Below are positions 18,024 through 27,099 of a stretch of DNA of 64,000 nt, piece after piece (within the stretch, counting starts at the first letter, position 1; every line of letters begins with the position of its first letter). The stretch comes from Spirosoma terrae (GTDB lineage Bacteria > Bacteroidota > Bacteroidia > Cytophagales > Spirosomataceae): positions 930,001-994,000 of the forward strand of contig NZ_JAAFZH010000001.1 of the NCBI RefSeq assembly GCF_010435915.1, in the 5' to 3' direction. The position numbers and the translations under genes are program-made. The notes beneath the pieces were generated by a model. It was given only the letters and a program-made list of their open reading frames with translations, searched no databases and was not told the origin of the DNA.

Positions 18024-19142
18024 ATGCTACGTCTCTTCCTGCTTATTCCCCTTATCATACCTACGTTTGTTTTCGCACAAACTACCGACGACTGGAACCG
18101 CTTACGGCGTTATGCCGATGAAATAGGTATCGACAGTCTTTGCGATCAGCCCGATGCGGTTTGCCTGACGGCTTATTTCACCCAGATTGTCTACGGCAAA
18201 CCCAGCCCGAGACTTAGCTACCAGGGTTTACCTGAACACATCGATACGCTACGTATCAATCGTCTTACCCAGCAGTTTTTGTCGGGGGCGGATTGGTGTC
18301 CCCTGCTGGATTCCCTCGAATCGCACGATCGCGCGTATCGGCAGTTGAAAGCCTACTGTATGCGTTGTCTGGTTGATGACTATATGGCTGATTCATTGAC
18401 GATTGAACAGGTCAAATCGAGCCTGAACGTTTATCGGTGGCTGAACCGGTTTCCGGCCGATAAACGAGTTGTTGTCAATATTCCATCCGCAACGCTACGT
18501 GTCATTGATCGGGAGGGCACTACGTTGCTTAGTAGCCGGGTCATTGTTGGAAAACCTAAAACACCGACTCCTCTTTTTACGGCCCAGATTACCAATATCG
18601 TTACGTATCCGTACTGGAATGTTCCGCGCTCCATTACCATCAACGAGCTATTGCCTAAAATCCGGAAAGCACCAGCAACCGCGCTGGCCGATATGAACTT
18701 GCAGATAATCAATGCCAAAGGCGCTATTGTTCATCCGGATTCTGTAAATTGGTCTGTTCGTAACGCACAATTTCCCTATCGGTTGCGGCAGTCGACGGGC
18801 TGCGATAACGCATTGGGGCTGATGAAGTTTACGATAAACAGCCCATACGATATCTATCTCCACGATACAAATCAGCGGGGACTGTTTGCCAGTGCGAACC
18901 GAGCGCTTAGTCATGGCTGTATTCGGGTAGAAAAACCGGTTGAACTGGCTAATTTGCTGTTAGGTGCCCGACGTTTTGATCCGTCCTTTTTACAAAGCCG
19001 GGAAAAACAGATAAGTCCGAAAACGATCCAGCTGCCGAAGGCGGTTCCTGTTATCATAACCTACATGTTGCTCGATATGGATGAGGCAGGAGCCATAACT
19101 GTATACCGGGATGTCTATAACTGGTGGCGGCTGGCGTTGTAG
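18024..19142 (+). CDS. L,D-transpeptidase (YkuD family)
   Basis: A 372-residue exported enzyme with a signal peptide (LLIPLIIPTFVFAQ). An N-terminal helical region with several cysteines (CDQPDAVC, CMRCL) precedes the YkuD domain, which starts near residue 150 (VVNIPSATLRVIDREG). The catalytic motif is HGCIRVEKPVELANLLL, containing the nucleophilic Cys. Such enzymes make 3-3 peptidoglycan cross-links or attach proteins to peptidoglycan in the periplasm. The N-terminal domain is the typical scaffold of Gram-negative YcbB-like members. It lies 17 bases before the P-ATPase gene, so the two are probably co-transcribed. Confidence 0.9.
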   Translation: MLRLFLLIPLIIPTFVFAQTTDDWNRLRRYADEIGIDSLCDQPDAVCLTAYFTQIVYGKPSPRLSYQGLPEHIDTLRINRLTQQFLSGADWCPLLDSLESHDRAYRQLKAYCMRCLVDDYMADSLTIEQVKSSLNVYRWLNRFPADKRVVVNIPSATLRVIDREGTTLLSSRVIVGKPKTPTPLFTAQITNIVTYPYWNVPRSITINELLPKIRKAPATALADMNLQIINAKGAIVHPDSVNWSVRNAQFPYRLRQSTGCDNALGLMKFTINSPYDIYLHDTNQRGLFASANRALSHGCIRVEKPVELANLLLGARRFDPSFLQSREKQISPKTIQLPKAVPVIITYMLLDMDEAGAITVYRDVYNWWRLAL

Positions 19143-19159
19143 CTCTTTTCTGAACCTCT

Positions 19160-21787
19160 TTGCCCATGCTCAATCAACCCTCTTCTACGTCCAAAAGAAC
19201 AGCACTTTCACAAGGCCTGACGTCGGCCGAAGTGGAACAGCGCCAGCAGCGATACGGTCTTAATGTGCTGGATACGGTGCAGGCCGATAGCTGGCTTACC
19301 GTATTGATCCGGCAATTTAAAAGCATCATCGTTTGGGTGCTGGCCGCAGCCGCTATTGTCTCCTTTGTGCTGGGTGATTCGGCTGAAGGGTTGGCCATTT
19401 TGGCGGTGCTGGCGATTAATACCATCATGGGCTTTGTGCTCGAATGGAACGCCAGCCAGTCGATGCAGGCGTTACGTCAGCTGGACGTAACGGTCGCCCG
19501 TGTGATCCGAGACGGAAAAACGCAGGAAATTTCATCGGAGCAAATAACAATCGGCGATCTGCTATTGATCGAAGCGGGCGATGTGATTGTGGCCGATGCT
19601 GAACTGGTAGAGGTTCACCAGCTTGATGTAGATGAGTCGACTTTAACCGGCGAATCGCTGCCCGTTGCCAAAACAACCGAACCGGTGGCTGATGACGCGC
19701 CTTTGGGAGACCAGTATAATCGGTTATTCAAAGGAACCGCTGTTACGGCCGGGACAGGCCGGGCGCTGGTGACCGCCATTGGCAGCAAAACTGAATTGGG
19801 AAAGATCGCTCAGCTGGTGACGGAATCGGAACAGACGGCCACACCACTGGAGAAAAAGCTTGATTCGCTGTCGAGGGTACTGATCTGGGTTACGTTCGGC
19901 CTGACCGGATTGTTTGCCGTGGCCGGATTCCTACGGGGCGAAGCGCTGAAACCATTGATCGAAACCTCGGTCGCACTGGCCATTGCTGCTATTCCTGAAG
20001 GACTTTCGGTAGTGGCTACCATTACGCTGGCCTATGGTATGCTACGGTTAGCTCGAAAAAAAGTATTGGTGAAGCGATTGTCGGCCGTTGAAACGCTCGG
20101 TGGGACAAGTGTTATTCTTACCGATAAAACCGGAACGCTCACCGAAAATCGTATCGAGGTATTTAGTTTACAGCTGCCCGGCCTGCAGGAAGATCTCTAC
20201 GCGGAGCTGAAGAGTAACACCGTTGATCAGAACCTTCCTGAAGGAGACGCGCTTGATCGACTCATGCTGGTTGGAACACTCTGCAATAATGCAGAGGTTG
20301 ATTTCGAGGCTGAACAGCCGCGCGAATTGGGTGATCCCGTAGAAGTCGCTCTGCTGAAATTCGCGCATCGGGCCGGTCAGCCAATCGATGCCATTCGGCA
20401 GGATTATCCTCGTTTGGCTGAGCAGGCGTTCAGTTCCGATACGCGTATAATGGCAACCCTGCATGAACATAAGCTGCGCTACGTAGTGGCGGTGAAAGGC
20501 GCTATTGAGGAGGTAATGGCGCGTTGTCCGGGGTTATCGGGAGAGCAGCGCAGTCGCCATCTACAGCGTTCTGAACGAATGGCGTCTGATGGTTTGAGAA
20601 CCCTCGCGTTTGCGTATCGGGAAACGACAGAAAAGCCTGATGATGATACGTTTGCGCAAAGCAATCTGACTTTTGTGGGACTGATTGGGTTTCTCGATCC
20701 GCCACGACTGGCGGTTACGCCTGCCTTGCAAGCCTGCCGGGAAGCGGGCATTCGGGTCGTGATGGCAACCGGCGATCATCCCAGTACAGCACTGACCATT
20801 GCCCGACAGGTAGGGCTTGTTGATGCCGAGACAAAACTGGCGCTGACGGGTCGGGATTTGAAACCGTTCGATACGTTAACGGCAGAAGATCGGGAGCAAC
20901 TACTACGTTGTCAGGTGTTTGCGCGGGTTAGTCCGGCTCAGAAGCAGTCATTAATCGACTTTTATCAGCAGCAGGGTAATGTGGTGGGCATGACTGGCGA
21001 TGGGGTTAATGATGCGCCTGCGCTGAAGAAAGCCGATATTGGTATTGCTATGGGGCTTCGCGGTACACAGGTGGCAGCCGAAGCGGCCGACCTGATTCTT
21101 AAAGATGATTCGTTTACGTCGATTGTTCGGGCGATAGGGCAGGGGCGGGTCATTTTCGAAAATATCCGCAAGTTTGTCCTGTTCCTGTTGTCGTGTAATC
21201 TCAGCGAAATTTTTGTAGTGGCGCTGGCTGGGCTGGTTGGCCTGGGCAATCCACTCTTACCCTTACAAATTCTGTTCGTAAACATCGTTACCGACGTATT
21301 TCCGGCGTTGGCGCTTGGGGTTGGTCGTGAAAATGGTACGTTGATGAAGCGCCCTCCCCGGCAACCCAACCGACCACTACTCGACCGGGCCGACTGGCGA
21401 CTGGTAGTGCTCTATGCATTCATCATTACGGCGGCTGTGCTGGGAGCGTATCTGTATGCGCTGAACGAATGGAACTACACAGCCGAGCAGGGCAGTACCA
21501 TCGCTTTCTATGCCCTCTCCTGGGTGCAATTGCTGCATGTTTTCAACCTGTATTCGGGCAGACGGGCCTCGTTGATCAACAACGAAATAACCCGAAACCG
21601 TTACGTGTGGCTTGCCTTACTGGTTTGTGTGGGAATACTATTGCTGACATACTACGTACCTGTACTAATTCAGATTCTCGCTATTCAGGCCCTTGACAGG
21701 AAAGCGCTTTTATTGATCGTTGGCGCGGGTTTATTTCCGGTACTGGTGATTTGGGTGGGACGTCAGATTCACGCACGTGTACGGTAA
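19160..21787 (+). CDS. P2-type cation-transporting ATPase (Ca2+-like)
   Basis: An 875-residue P-type pump. It shows the actuator loop TLTGES, the phosphorylation motif DKTGTLTEN, TGDHPSTALTIA and GMTGDGVNDAPALKKADIGIAMG. Helix 4 carries AAIPEGLSVV, helix 5 NLSEIFVV and helix 6 FVNIVTDVFPALALG. The Glu, Asn, Glu, Asn, Thr and Asp pattern matches Ca2+ site residues of SERCA-type pumps, so Ca2+ or Mn2+ export is the most likely job. There is no heavy-metal CPC motif. Length and domain order are normal. Start at 19160 or six bases later cannot be separated. Confidence 0.92.
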   Translation: MPMLNQPSSTSKRTALSQGLTSAEVEQRQQRYGLNVLDTVQADSWLTVLIRQFKSIIVWVLAAAAIVSFVLGDSAEGLAILAVLAINTIMGFVLEWNASQSMQALRQLDVTVARVIRDGKTQEISSEQITIGDLLLIEAGDVIVADAELVEVHQLDVDESTLTGESLPVAKTTEPVADDAPLGDQYNRLFKGTAVTAGTGRALVTAIGSKTELGKIAQLVTESEQTATPLEKKLDSLSRVLIWVTFGLTGLFAVAGFLRGEALKPLIETSVALAIAAIPEGLSVVATITLAYGMLRLARKKVLVKRLSAVETLGGTSVILTDKTGTLTENRIEVFSLQLPGLQEDLYAELKSNTVDQNLPEGDALDRLMLVGTLCNNAEVDFEAEQPRELGDPVEVALLKFAHRAGQPIDAIRQDYPRLAEQAFSSDTRIMATLHEHKLRYVVAVKGAIEEVMARCPGLSGEQRSRHLQRSERMASDGLRTLAFAYRETTEKPDDDTFAQSNLTFVGLIGFLDPPRLAVTPALQACREAGIRVVMATGDHPSTALTIARQVGLVDAETKLALTGRDLKPFDTLTAEDREQLLRCQVFARVSPAQKQSLIDFYQQQGNVVGMTGDGVNDAPALKKADIGIAMGLRGTQVAAEAADLILKDDSFTSIVRAIGQGRVIFENIRKFVLFLLSCNLSEIFVVALAGLVGLGNPLLPLQILFVNIVTDVFPALALGVGRENGTLMKRPPRQPNRPLLDRADWRLVVLYAFIITAAVLGAYLYALNEWNYTAEQGSTIAFYALSWVQLLHVFNLYSGRRASLINNEITRNRYVWLALLVCVGILLLTYYVPVLIQILAIQALDRKALLLIVGAGLFPVLVIWVGRQIHARVR

Positions 21788-21905
21788 TCGCTGCCGTTTC
21801 TGAGTGGTGTTCAGCATGCCTTATAAGATGATTGTTAATTGATTATAAGCGAACTTGGGGTTGTGCGGTTTATTCACGATGTTTATTGGAAACCCACTAC
21901 GCCTT

Positions 21906-23063
21906 ATGCATTATTTCGCTACGTTACTAGTCATTTTGACCATTCATGGTTCGGTATTCGCGCAAAAACCAAGGGCGCGTGACATCGGTATTCCCTTTAC
22001 GGGTACGCCCGGAAAATATAATGCCATCACGGACGTAAAAGGGCTGGAAGTAGGCTACAGCACCATTGTATCGGGGCAGGGGAAAAATGTGCGTGGCAAA
22101 GGTCCGGTACGAACTGGTGTAACGGCTATCCTGCCCAGGGGTAAGACCAACAATCCCGTGTATGCGAATTGGTATACGCTGAACGGAAATGGCGAAATGA
22201 CCGGCACTACGTGGATAACCGAGTCGGGGTTTCTGGAAGGGCCTGTTATGATTACCAATACGAACAGCGTCGGTACAGTACGCGATGCCGTCCTGAAATG
22301 GTACGTAAAAACGGGTTGGTACAAAGAAGATTTCTGGTATACGTATCCGGTCGTAGCTGAAACGTATGATGGATTTCTGAACGACATCTATGGTTTCCAT
22401 GTCAAAGAAAGCAACGTTTTTGAGGCATTGGATCAGGCGAAATCGGGAGCCATACAGGAAGGTAACGTAGGAGGAGGTACCGGCATGATGTGTCTGGGTT
22501 TCAAAGGCGGCACCGGCACCGCTTCTCGGCTGGTGAAAGTAAAGGATTCAACCTATACCGTTGGGGTATTGGTACAGGCCAATTTTGGTCGGAAAAGTAA
22601 CCTGACTATTGCGGGCATGCCAGTTGGCATGGAATTGAAGGATACACTGAATTATGAGTTCAAGGCACCGCCTTCTTACCAGCCGGGCGATGGTTCTATT
22701 ATTGTTGTTGTGGCTACCGATGCGCCTTTACTACCGCATCAGTTAAAACGTATTGCGGCCAGAGTGCCGTTGGGGGTCGGTATTGTTGGTGGACGTGGAG
22801 AAAATGGGTCTGGCGATATTTTTCTGGCTTTTTCTACGGCGAACCCTGGTGCTTTTCAGCGGGATAAGTTTACGACACTCGTGGAATTGCCGAACGATCA
22901 GATTAATCCGCTTTTCGAAGGCACGGTGCAGGCGGTCGAAGAAGCCATTATCAATGCGATGGTTGCTGCTGAAACCCTGGAAGGTATCAATGGCAACAAG
23001 GCGTATGCACTGCCGCACAAGTCGGTTATTAATCTGCTGAGAAAGTATAACCGGATTAAGTAA
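21906..23063 (+). CDS. P1-family peptidase / L-aminopeptidase (DmpA-like)
   Basis: A secreted DmpA/ornithine acetyltransferase-fold hydrolase. From the ATG at 21906 it has a signal peptide ending FAQ, then GIPFTGTPGKYNAITDVKGLEVGYSTI and GPVRTGVTAILPRG. Next come the glycine-rich NVGGGTGMMCLGFKGGTGTASR and the self-cleavage segment GDGSIIVVVATDAPL, whose Gly-Ser bond is the processing site in relatives and frees the nucleophilic Ser. I chose 21906 over 21855 because it gives a regular signal peptide. Members act as broad aminopeptidases; the physiological peptide is unknown. Confidence 0.9.
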   Translation: MHYFATLLVILTIHGSVFAQKPRARDIGIPFTGTPGKYNAITDVKGLEVGYSTIVSGQGKNVRGKGPVRTGVTAILPRGKTNNPVYANWYTLNGNGEMTGTTWITESGFLEGPVMITNTNSVGTVRDAVLKWYVKTGWYKEDFWYTYPVVAETYDGFLNDIYGFHVKESNVFEALDQAKSGAIQEGNVGGGTGMMCLGFKGGTGTASRLVKVKDSTYTVGVLVQANFGRKSNLTIAGMPVGMELKDTLNYEFKAPPSYQPGDGSIIVVVATDAPLLPHQLKRIAARVPLGVGIVGGRGENGSGDIFLAFSTANPGAFQRDKFTTLVELPNDQINPLFEGTVQAVEEAIINAMVAAETLEGINGNKAYALPHKSVINLLRKYNRIK

Positions 23064-23115
23064 TCCCTGACATTACCGAGAAGCTGTTCATACCTTTCGC
23101 CCCTTAAGAAAGAAT

Positions 23116-23262
23116 AGGCTTAGTACCAAACTATCTTTGGTGGTCACCCAAACAAAGTGGTGAGGGTGGATTAAAAACAGGAAGCTGTTAGGTGCCTGAC
23201 ACCGTGTTTAATGCGTGTTCCCACCCTCCGCTTTGACTTACATCGAACAGTTTGGTAGGCCT
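23116..23262 (+). ncRNA. Candidate IS110 bridge RNA (structured 5' region of the element)
   Basis: The leader of the IS110 transposase gene folds by complementary arms. A closing stem pairs TACCAAACT (23124-23132) with AGTTTGGTA (23249-23257), extended by AGGC/GCCT (23116-23119/23259-23262). A hairpin pairs TTTGG with CCAAA (23136-23152). A perfect 8-bp stem joins GAGGGTGG (23162-23169) to CCACCCTC (23221-23228). Inside are ATTAAAAAC/GTGTTTAAT with one mismatch and a GGTG/CACC hairpin. Known IS110 elements encode their target- and donor-binding bridge RNA in just this position; assignment here is by structure and location, without expression data. Confidence 0.5.
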
Positions 23263-23322
23263 TGAGCCTGTGTGCATGATGAGGATGAAGGCAAAGCCCA
23301 CTGAGTACTAAAAGTAAGCACA

Positions 23323-24339
23323 ATGATAACTAATTACATCGGTATCGACATAGCCGCCTACTCGTTTGTATCGGCTCAAGCCAAGCTCACCACGGGCTAC
23401 CGCCTACAAACCTGGGCCTACAAAACACCGGCTCAGATCAGTCAGTTTGTCGCTAGTCTACAACCCCAAACCGACCATTGCGTGCTGGAGGCAACGGGCA
23501 AATATCATCTCCGACTGGTCAATGCCCTGATTCAGGCTGGCATCCGCGTTTCCGTAGTCAATCCCTTGTCTGTCAAACGCTTCGGTCAGATGCTGACGAG
23601 CATCACCAAGACCGATGCCCGGGATGCAGTTCTGTTAGCCCGATATGGGCAGCAACAACAGCCTCCCGCTTACCAGTTGCCCTCGGAGCAACACCAGCAA
23701 TTGAGCCAACAACGCATGGTACTCAATCAGTTGGAGCAGCAGATGCAAGCCCTTCGCAATCAGCAGCATGCCCTGAACTTGGAGCCAAACCCAGACTCGT
23801 TTAGCCAGCAGATGCTAACCGACCAACTCGACCATCTGGCCGATGGGATTGCCCGCCTTAAAGAGCGAATGAGCCAACTTGTTGGTGAACAGCATCCACA
23901 GAATCATCGGTTGCTAAGCAGTATTCCTGGCTTTGGCTCGGTGACGATTGGGGCCTTTCTGGAGGTACTCTCAGGCTTTGCAGACTGGCAGCAAGTCGAC
24001 AGCCGTAAAGCATTCGTGAAGTATATAGGCTTGGCCCCCACGATCCACGAGTCGGGCTCATCGGTGCGCAAAGCTAGTCACATCAACCAATCGGGGGTTC
24101 CCTGGCTACGCCAAAAACTATGGCTTCCTGTCTGCACCGTCGCGATTCGCTTGAAGGGCGATTCGGTTTTTAAAGAGTTGTATACCCGCTTGCGTCAAGG
24201 GGGTAAGTCCTTTAAAGCAGCCATTATCGCCGTAATGCATAAGTTAGTTCGGGTGGCCTTGGCCGTACTTCGCTCGGGGAAGGAGTTTGATGCCTTACTC
24301 AACCTGCCTCCAAAAGAAAATTTGGCTTTGGCCTTGTAA
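23323..24339 (+). CDS. IS110-family transposase (DEDD recombinase)
   Basis: A 338-residue IS110 recombinase. The RuvC-like DEDD tetrad is intact: Asp9 (IGIDIA), Glu56 (LEATGKY), Asp98 and Asp101 (KTDARDAVLLARY). A glutamine-rich coiled linker (about residues 110-190) leads to the Transposase_20 domain with SSIPGFGSVTIGAFLEVL and FVKYIGLAPTIHESGSS, where Ser244 is the likely serine nucleophile. Length is normal and there is no frameshift, so the gene may be active. It works with a bridge RNA encoded in the element's left end in characterised relatives. Confidence 0.94.
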   Translation: MITNYIGIDIAAYSFVSAQAKLTTGYRLQTWAYKTPAQISQFVASLQPQTDHCVLEATGKYHLRLVNALIQAGIRVSVVNPLSVKRFGQMLTSITKTDARDAVLLARYGQQQQPPAYQLPSEQHQQLSQQRMVLNQLEQQMQALRNQQHALNLEPNPDSFSQQMLTDQLDHLADGIARLKERMSQLVGEQHPQNHRLLSSIPGFGSVTIGAFLEVLSGFADWQQVDSRKAFVKYIGLAPTIHESGSSVRKASHINQSGVPWLRQKLWLPVCTVAIRLKGDSVFKELYTRLRQGGKSFKAAIIAVMHKLVRVALAVLRSGKEFDALLNLPPKENLALAL

Positions 24340-24359
24340 AATTTGACAGTTCATTAAAC

Positions 24360-24451
24360 TTTTTTGTCATTCCGACGAAGGAGGAACCTTCGGGTGAAGA
24401 TTATTTTACTGGATAATCCGAAGGTTCCTCCTTCGTCGGAATGACAAAAAA
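24360..24451. repeat. Perfect 34-bp inverted repeat beside the IS110 element
   Basis: Arms 24360-24393 and 24418-24451 are exactly complementary and begin with a T-run, then GTCATTCCGACGAAGGAGG. The element has the same layout as the imperfect repeat at 37694-37779. It sits between the transposase and the convergent ldhA gene and may double as a bidirectional terminator. Confidence 0.85.
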
Positions 24452-24535
24452 ATAAAATCAACAGCTTAAACAGGTTCCATAAAAATAACCAGCCCGGAAG
24501 CCCAGACTGGTTATCAACACTCACACTAGGTTCAT

Positions 24536-25531
24536 TTATCCAACCACGACACAATCGTCCGGCAACCGTTGGTGTTCCAGATAGGTAAGATTGTTGAGGG
24601 TTGTGTTCGCGATTTGCTGCATAGCCTCCCGAGTCAAAAAGCCCTGGTGCGAGGTGACCAGTACGTTTGGCTGATGCGTTAAATTATTCAGGTCGGCATC
24701 GGGTAACTCTTTATCAGACCAGTCGCTGAAAAAGAACTCATCTTCCAGTTCGTAGACGTCCATGCCCAGCGCTCCCAGGCGGCCCGTTTGAAGGGCTTTC
24801 AATACCGCAGGCGTATCGAGCAGGCCGCCCCGACTGGTATTGATGAGATACGCGCCCGGTTTCATGCGGGCCAGTGCTGCTGTATTGATGAGATGATACG
24901 TATCTGATTTCAATGGACAGTGAAGCGAGATCACGTCTGATTCGGCCAGTAGTTCATCCAGCGGCAGGTACTCTACGCCAAGCTGTTGCAGTACCGCAGA
25001 ACGAACTTTATCGTAGGCTAGAACGTGGCATCCAAAGCCGAGCATAATCCGGGCAAACGCTACACCAATCTTGCCAGTACCGATGATACCGATCCGCTTT
25101 CCGTACAGATCAAATCCCATCAAACCGTCGAGCGTGAAGTTGTTACGTTTCGTGCGCTGATAAGCTTTATGGATTTTCCGGTTCAGGGCCATCAGTAACG
25201 TAACGGCATGTTCGGCAACCGAATGGGGCGAGTAAGTCGGTACGCGCAGCACGCGGATTCCCAACTGCTGAGCCACCTGAACATCGACCTGGTTGTAGCC
25301 TGTGCAACGTAACGTTACCAGCCGGATGCCGACATCGGCGAGTGCTTTCAGGGTGAGTTGGTCGAGTTGATCGTTCACGAAAACGCAGATCGCCTGATGA
25401 CCAGCGGCCAGGTAGGCCGTTTGAGGTGTTAGAGCCTGGTGCAGAAACGTGAGCTGATGTCGGCCGTTTGCATTGGCCGCTTCCAGAAACGGCTGCTCGT
25501 AGGAATGGCAACTATAGAAAGCGATTTTCAT
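24536..25531 (-). CDS. ldhA: D-lactate dehydrogenase (2-hydroxyacid dehydrogenase)
   Basis: A 331-residue NAD-dependent D-2-hydroxyacid dehydrogenase that fits LdhA better than other subfamilies. It has LRCTGYNQVDV with the substrate-binding Arg, PTYSPHSVAEHAV, Rossmann motif GIIGTGKIGVAFA, SLHCPLKSDTYHLIN, INTSRGGLLDT, the fermentative-type YELEDEFFFSDWSD, and the catalytic His in VTSHQGFLTREAM. It would reduce pyruvate to D-lactate during oxygen limitation. The gene lies five bases downstream of a small gene, and an Fnr-like box precedes that pair. Confidence 0.88.
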   Translation of the reverse strand: MKIAFYSCHSYEQPFLEAANANGRHQLTFLHQALTPQTAYLAAGHQAICVFVNDQLDQLTLKALADVGIRLVTLRCTGYNQVDVQVAQQLGIRVLRVPTYSPHSVAEHAVTLLMALNRKIHKAYQRTKRNNFTLDGLMGFDLYGKRIGIIGTGKIGVAFARIMLGFGCHVLAYDKVRSAVLQQLGVEYLPLDELLAESDVISLHCPLKSDTYHLINTAALARMKPGAYLINTSRGGLLDTPAVLKALQTGRLGALGMDVYELEDEFFFSDWSDKELPDADLNNLTHQPNVLVTSHQGFLTREAMQQIANTTLNNLTYLEHQRLPDDCVVVG

Positions 25532-25536
25532 GGCGA

Positions 25537-25935
25537 TTAGGCAGGTTGGAGCGAGTAGCTGTGGTCGTTCAGTCGGTAAAGTGTCGATGTTTTGTGCGTT
25601 GCCAGAAAATCAGCAGGAAGGTCGGCCAGCTGGTCATCCACGAGTACGTAGTCGTAGTAACGTAACAGCAGATACATTTTCAGGGCAAGCTCTGGCGACG
25701 AAAAAAGCGTTTCGGGTTTCGCGTTACGTAGCATGGCCAGCCAATGGTCAAGGCGGGCTGTTGCCTGTTGCTTGGCCGTACGGCACGTTTCCTTATTCAG
25801 GGTGATTCCTGCGTCGACACCGTATGGATGGACAACGGTTATGCGAATTGTTTCATCGCTATGAGTGTCTACCCAACGACGTAGTGTGAGGGCGGAATCG
25901 ACGGAGCAGTTGGTAATGAAACAGGCCGTTTTCAT
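25537..25935 (-). CDS. Hypothetical protein upstream of ldhA
   Basis: A 132-residue cytoplasmic protein starting MKTACFITNCSVDSALTLRRWVDTHSDETIRITVVHPYGVDAGI. The alternating strand and helix pattern, and the phrase ITVVHPYGVDAG, suggest a small alpha/beta fold similar to USP or nucleotide-binding proteins, but no catalytic motif is clear. I do not recognise the family. It is separated from ldhA by five bases, so they are almost certainly co-transcribed. The Fnr-like box at 26014-26027 lies about 80-90 bases upstream. Confidence 0.7.
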   Translation of the reverse strand: MKTACFITNCSVDSALTLRRWVDTHSDETIRITVVHPYGVDAGITLNKETCRTAKQQATARLDHWLAMLRNAKPETLFSSPELALKMYLLLRYYDYVLVDDQLADLPADFLATHKTSTLYRLNDHSYSLQPA

Positions 25936-26013
25936 AGAGGGGCTGGGCTTACGTAACGATACAAAAATAGCCTGCCCGTTCGCCGTGGCGAATGAGCAGG
26001 CTTAGCTCGTAAC

Positions 26014-26027
26014 CTGATTATTATCAG
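26014..26027 (-). promoter_or_regulatory. Fnr-like palindrome upstream of the ldhA operon
   Basis: CTGAT-TATT-ATCAG is a perfect palindrome, extended by one more C/G pair. It lies just after the regulator stop codon (26029) and upstream of the small gene that starts at 25935. Binding at -41.5 would give a leader of about 44 bases. It could alternatively be a short transcription-stop hairpin. Confidence 0.5.
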
Positions 26028-26028
26028 G

Positions 26029-27099
26029 CTACCAGTTGGCCCGACGTAGCCGGTCGGGTTGCAGAACACGGATGCCTGAACCTACCAGTTCAATCAATCC
26101 GTCCTGTTTAAATTCGCTCAACGTTCGAATCAGCGATTCGGTAGCCGTGCCAACAATCGACGCCAGATCATCGCGCGACAGCTGAATCAGCCCCTGTGGG
26201 TGATTCATTGCCTGTTGCTCGTGTAAACGGAGCAGCGTATCGGCCACCCGCCGACGTAACGAACTGTAGGCCATCGTGACCAGTTGTGTTTCGCGCTCAC
26301 TGATCCGTCCGGCCAGTAGCTTTATAAATTGCTGACCGACTTCATTATTAGCCAGCAGCAGTTGTTTAAAATCGTCGTTGGGGATATAGACCAGCTCCGA
26401 GTCCTCCAGCGTAACGGCCGAGTCGGTGTATTCGGTGTTCTCAAGCAGAGCGAGGTAGCCGAAAAAGTCGCCTGCATTGTAGAGCCCCGTGATTAATTCC
26501 TTACCATCAGCGTTGGTACGTACCGTTTTAACCTTTCCCGCTTTCAGGAAATACAGCCGGGTTGGTTCGTCGCCTGCGGTATAGACGTATTGTTTTTTAT
26601 GAATCTGGTGAACTTTGCGGTCGGCCGATAAACTGTCCAGATTGCCTACTTTCTGCGCGTCGTCCAGGAACTGATTGAGGCCTTCCTGCTGAAGATTATA
26701 ATCGGGTTTCAGCTCGACTGGTTTCATGGTCTGGAAACGGTTCAGACGACCTTCAATGGCGCTGAGCAGCTCCGACTCATCGAACGGTTTGGTCAGGTAA
26801 TCGTCGGCTCCCAGCTCCATACCTTTCCGGAAATCAGTACGTTCGGTTTTGGCCGTCAGGAAAATAAACGGAATACCAGCCAGCTGGGGGTTTTTATTGA
26901 AAATATGGAGAACGCCGTATCCGTCCAGCACCGGCATCATGATGTCGCAGATAACCAGATCGGGACGGGTTGCCAGTGCTTTCTCGACGCCGATTTTACC
27001 GTTTTCGGCAGTCAGAACGGTGTAGCCGGTCAGTTCCAGAATTTCGGCGGTGTTTTCACGAATGGCATCATTGTCTTCAATTAAGAGGATGGTTTTCAT
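26029..27099 (-). CDS. Hybrid response regulator: receiver plus Crp/Fnr-type DNA-binding domain
   Basis: A 356-residue fusion. Residues 1-120 form a receiver domain (phospho-acceptor Asp52 in VICDIMMP, Thr/Lys in FLTAKTE and YLTKPF). A cNMP-like beta-roll follows at about 150-265 (GKVKTVRTNADGKELITGLYNAGDFFGYLALL). A Crp-type winged helix ends the protein (QLSRDDLASIVGTATESLIRTLSEFKQDGLIEL). The recognition helix keeps the Glu and Arg that contact the TGA core in Crp/Fnr. The only cysteine in the protein is in the receiver, so it cannot hold an Fnr Fe-S cluster. It overlaps the kinase gene by 23 bases and probably controls the nearby low-oxygen genes. Confidence 0.92.
   Translation of the reverse strand: MKTILLIEDNDAIRENTAEILELTGYTVLTAENGKIGVEKALATRPDLVICDIMMPVLDGYGVLHIFNKNPQLAGIPFIFLTAKTERTDFRKGMELGADDYLTKPFDESELLSAIEGRLNRFQTMKPVELKPDYNLQQEGLNQFLDDAQKVGNLDSLSADRKVHQIHKKQYVYTAGDEPTRLYFLKAGKVKTVRTNADGKELITGLYNAGDFFGYLALLENTEYTDSAVTLEDSELVYIPNDDFKQLLLANNEVGQQFIKLLAGRISERETQLVTMAYSSLRRRVADTLLRLHEQQAMNHPQGLIQLSRDDLASIVGTATESLIRTLSEFKQDGLIELVGSGIRVLQPDRLRRANW

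Larger units (their letters stand above)
23090..24358 (+). mobile_element. IS110-family insertion sequence (ends approximate)
   Basis: The element consists of a structured left end, a single DEDD transposase gene and a short right end. IS110 elements normally lack terminal inverted repeats and large target duplications, so the exact boundaries cannot be read from one copy. The left limit is placed between the P1 peptidase stop (23063) and the structured RNA, and the right limit just before the perfect 34-bp palindrome starting at 24360. No duplicate of that palindrome is seen on the left. Confidence 0.6.

Noticed and set aside
23064..24360. Terminal inverted repeats and target duplication for the IS element
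   Set aside because: I compared the two flanks by eye and found no repeats; this agrees with the IS110 family, which usually lacks them, so no exact ends are given.
25981..26028. Plain terminator after the receiver-Crp/Fnr gene at 26014-26027
   Set aside because: A seven-base palindrome is too short for a typical terminator here, and its position fits a regulatory site; I kept terminator as an alternative only.
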